Source: Segatella copri
Lineage (GTDB): Bacteria; Bacteroidota; Bacteroidia; Bacteroidales; Bacteroidaceae
Direction: 5' to 3'
DNA: 44,085 nt
Assembly (NCBI RefSeq): GCF_019127135.1
Contig: NZ_JAHOEA010000033.1
Coordinates: forward strand, 1-44,085
Made by a program: the position numbers and the translations under genes. The stretch's first letter is position 1; the number at the start of each line of letters is the position of its first letter. Positions 41,951 to 44,085 of the stretch are shown here, piece by piece. The notes under the pieces were generated by a model. It saw only the letters and a program-made list of their open reading frames with translations. It was not told the origin of the DNA and made no database searches.

Positions 41951-43801
41951 ATGTTGGATTACAATCTTGAAAAACGAAGATTCGTTATCGGTGGAGTGGC
42001 CACAGCTATTGTGGTCATTTACATGATTCGTCTGTTTACGCTTCAGATTATGAGCGACGACTACAAGAAGAATGCCGACAGTAATGCCTTCTTGAAGCGT
42101 ATTGAGTTTCCGGCTCGTGGTGCCATTTACGACCGTAATGGTAAGCTGCTGGTGTATAATCAGCCGTCTTACGACCTGATGGTGGTCATGAACGAGGAGA
42201 GCGGCCGACTTGATACGATGGATTTCTGTAATTCGCTGGGTATTACGAAAGAGTTTTTTATCAAGCGAATGAACGATATCAAGGACCGCTCTAAGAACCC
42301 GGGCTATTCGCGCTATACCCAACAGCTTTTTATGGGACAGCTGAGCGATAGGGATTTCAGTGTGTTCCAGGAGAAGATGTTCCGATTCCCCGGTTTCTAT
42401 GTCCAGAAACGTACCGTCAGAGAATATACCTATCCTTATGCAGCCCATGTGCTGGGTGATGTGGGTGAGGTTTCGCAAAGCGATATTGAAGACGATGACT
42501 ACTATCAGGCTGGCGACTATATCGGAAAACTGGGTATAGAGAAGTTTTATGAGAAGCAGCTGCGTGGTGAGAAGGGTGTGAAGATTATGCTGAGAGATGC
42601 TCACGGCAGAATTCAGGGTAGCTATCAGAATGGTAAATTCGACCAGAAACCTGTGGCTGGAAAGGACTTGACGCTGGGATTGGATGTCAAGTTGCAAGCC
42701 TTGGGCGAACGTCTGCTGCAGGGTAAAATCGGCAGTATCGTTGCCATCGACCCTAGAACGGGCGATGTGCTGGCTATGGTTTCTTCTCCTTCTTACGATC
42801 CAAGACGTCTGGTGGGTAGAAACCGCGGCAAGATGCACAAGTGGCTCTCGCATAATCCTTGGAAACCGCTCCTGAACCGTAGTATTCAGGGTCAGTATCC
42901 TCCGGGCTCTACCTTTAAGACCACCCAGGCGCTGACTTATCTTACAGAAGGTATCATCACACCGGGAACAGCTTTCCCATGTAATCATGGTTTCTCTTAT
43001 AAGGGTCTGCATGTAGGCTGTCATGGTCACCCGTCGCCTATTGCGCTGATTGATGCCATCAGTACCTCTTGTAACGGTTACTTCTGTTGGGGTCTTTACT
43101 ATATGATAGGTAACCGCAAGAAGTATGGCAGCGTACAGAATGCGATGACCATATGGAAAGATTATATGGTGAGCATGGGATTCGGCTATAAGTTGGGCAT
43201 CGACTTGCCTGGCGAGAAACGCGGTCTGATTCCGAATGCACAGTTCTATGATAAGGCTTACAATGGTTCATGGAACGGACTGACGGTAATCAGTATTTCT
43301 ATCGGTCAGGGTGAGGTTAACCTTACACCGTTGCAGATAGCCAACCTGGGTGCTACCATTGCCAATAGGGGATACTATTATGTGCCTCATGTAGTGAGAA
43401 AGGTGAAGGGCGAACCGCTTGATACGCTCTATACCCGACGTCATTATACCAAGGCTTCCCGACGGGCTTACGACTATGTGGTAGCCGGTATGAGAAGTTC
43501 GGCACTGAAGGGAACCTGTAAGCTGCTAGGCCGCTACGATTTCGAAGCTTGCGGCAAGACGGGTACGGCACAGAACCGTGGCCACGACCACTCTGTATTC
43601 ATGGGCTTTGCTCCGATGAACAATCCGAAGATTGCCATTGCCGTGTATGTAGAGAATGGTGGTTGGGGTGCTGACTATGGTGTGCCTATCGGCGGTCTGA
43701 TGATGGAGCAGTATCTCAAGGGTAAGTTATCTCCTGATTCTGAGCGCAGGGCTGCAGAGATGCAGGCCCGGAGAATCGCCTACGGATTAAGCAGTAGATA
43801 A
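41951..43801 (+). CDS. mrdA: Penicillin-binding protein 2 (elongasome transpeptidase)
   Basis: A 616-aa class B PBP that crosslinks lateral-wall peptidoglycan. It has an N-terminal membrane helix at about 13-32 (VIGGVATAIVVIYMIRLFTLQI), a dimerisation/pedestal region with RGAIYDRNGKLLVYNQPSYDL, and a transpeptidase domain with Ser320 in PPGSTFK, SCN at 373-375 (STSCNGYF) and KTG at 536-538 (ACGKTGTAQNRG). The HGRIQGSYQNG segment and YYQAGDYIGKLGIEKFYEKQL are typical of PBP2. The frame is complete. rodA, which often follows, is not directly downstream; a REP element starts within 60 bp. Confidence 0.96.
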   Translation: MLDYNLEKRRFVIGGVATAIVVIYMIRLFTLQIMSDDYKKNADSNAFLKRIEFPARGAIYDRNGKLLVYNQPSYDLMVVMNEESGRLDTMDFCNSLGITKEFFIKRMNDIKDRSKNPGYSRYTQQLFMGQLSDRDFSVFQEKMFRFPGFYVQKRTVREYTYPYAAHVLGDVGEVSQSDIEDDDYYQAGDYIGKLGIEKFYEKQLRGEKGVKIMLRDAHGRIQGSYQNGKFDQKPVAGKDLTLGLDVKLQALGERLLQGKIGSIVAIDPRTGDVLAMVSSPSYDPRRLVGRNRGKMHKWLSHNPWKPLLNRSIQGQYPPGSTFKTTQALTYLTEGIITPGTAFPCNHGFSYKGLHVGCHGHPSPIALIDAISTSCNGYFCWGLYYMIGNRKKYGSVQNAMTIWKDYMVSMGFGYKLGIDLPGEKRGLIPNAQFYDKAYNGSWNGLTVISISIGQGEVNLTPLQIANLGATIANRGYYYVPHVVRKVKGEPLDTLYTRRHYTKASRRAYDYVVAGMRSSALKGTCKLLGRYDFEACGKTGTAQNRGHDHSVFMGFAPMNNPKIAIAVYVENGGWGADYGVPIGGLMMEQYLKGKLSPDSERRAAEMQARRIAYGLSSR

Positions 43802-43825
43802 TGTACAATTGATAATGTATTGAAC

Positions 43826-44085
43826 TTTCGCATGTAGTTTAAGTACGGGCTGAAGGCTCAAAAACTCCAGAAGCAGCACGCCCTGAAAGGGCAGAAGCTC
43901 CTAGCCCAGGGCATCGCCCTGGGTATAATAGCAATCAGCAAGACGCCCTGTAAGGGCAAAAGCTTTATGTATTGCCTGGAGTTTTTTAAAGCTTTTGCCC
44001 TTACAGGGCGACAGACTAGCGCCCGAAATAACCCAGGGCGATGCCCTGGGCTAGGAGCTTCTGCCCTTTCAGGGCGTGTGGGGCA
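43826..44085. repeat. Large inverted REP-like element (truncated by window)
   Basis: Arms 43878-43966 and 43988-44077 are inverted copies. Each carries GCCCTGAAAGGGC, AGCTCCTAGCCCAGGGCATC plus GCCCTGGGT, a roughly 20-nt variable part, and CGCCCTGTAAGGGCAAAAGC. CTCCAG (43865-43870) and CTGGAG (43976-43981) add a further pairing. The left flank has TGAACTTTCGCATGTAG and GTACGGGCTGAAGGC, also found near 38465-38530. Each arm holds three nested palindromes, so it could fold into a cruciform or very stable RNA. No gene is visible in 43802-44085. Confidence 0.85.

Noticed and set aside
41927..43030. A 367-codon open frame antisense to mrdA
   Set aside because: It lies fully across a certain PBP2 gene and shows no protein-family features.
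43878..44077. CRISPR-like repeats near the right edge
   Set aside because: The repeats are inverted rather than direct, differ in length and have no regular spacers; they fit a REP element.

Overview
The window looks like chromosomal DNA of a gut Bacteroidota of the Prevotella/Segatella type. Promoters are of the TAnnTTTG (-7) class with few strong Shine-Dalgarno sites. There are T9SS C-terminal sorting domains, a stand-alone plant-polysaccharide hydrolase operon, Bacteroidales-type proteins (DUF4954, fused class I fumarase), and REP-like GCCCTGAAAGGGC/CCCAGGGCATCGCCCTGGG palindromes. The genus is inferred; no marker gene proves it.

Left third (1-6.6 kb) is accessory and decaying. It starts inside a mobilisation module (MOB relaxase and a coiled-coil membrane partner). 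This abuts a short 3' remnant of a GH29 alpha-L-fucosidase, then come a NlpE-like envelope protein, a papain-like lipoprotein and a small TonB-C-like secreted protein. From 4065 lies a broken copy (two frameshifts, one nonsense codon) of the large T9SS-sorted protein encoded at 16.4-19.4 kb. It is fused to a 557-bp inverted fragment of the RHS gene.

The RHS locus (6.6-19.6 kb, all minus strand) is the centre of the window. A 989-aa T9SS-sorted LamG-like protein is followed 17 bp later by a 3041-aa Sec-exported SpvB/FG-GAP/RHS protein with a roughly 225-aa C-terminal tip resembling polymorphic toxin type 44. A perfect 16-bp-stem hairpin separates it from an AT-rich lipoprotein that is the obvious immunity candidate. 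The duplicated pair shares a 5' leader of about 175 nt, so the leader, the partner protein and the RHS protein look like one unit.

The middle (20-28 kb) holds a C10 (streptopain-like) peptidase lacking its N-terminus and catalytic Cys, then an apparent operon hflX - DUF4954 - class I fumarase read leftwards. A roughly 600-bp intergenic region follows, with a candidate small RNA under an FNR-box-like palindrome and a collapsed GH97 gene that keeps its promoter and terminator.

From 27.9 to 35.5 kb a tight three-gene operon encodes GH127/146, GH141-like beta-helix and GH78 enzymes. It matches the enzyme set known to dismantle side chain B of rhamnogalacturonan II in Bacteroides thetaiotaomicron (BT1001-BT1003).

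The right end (35.7-44 kb) is core: clpB (with an unusual gap in its second AAA module), a single-domain IMP cyclohydrolase, and the rod-shape/elongasome operon mreB-mreC-mreD-mrdA. It ends in a large inverted REP element where rodA would often follow.
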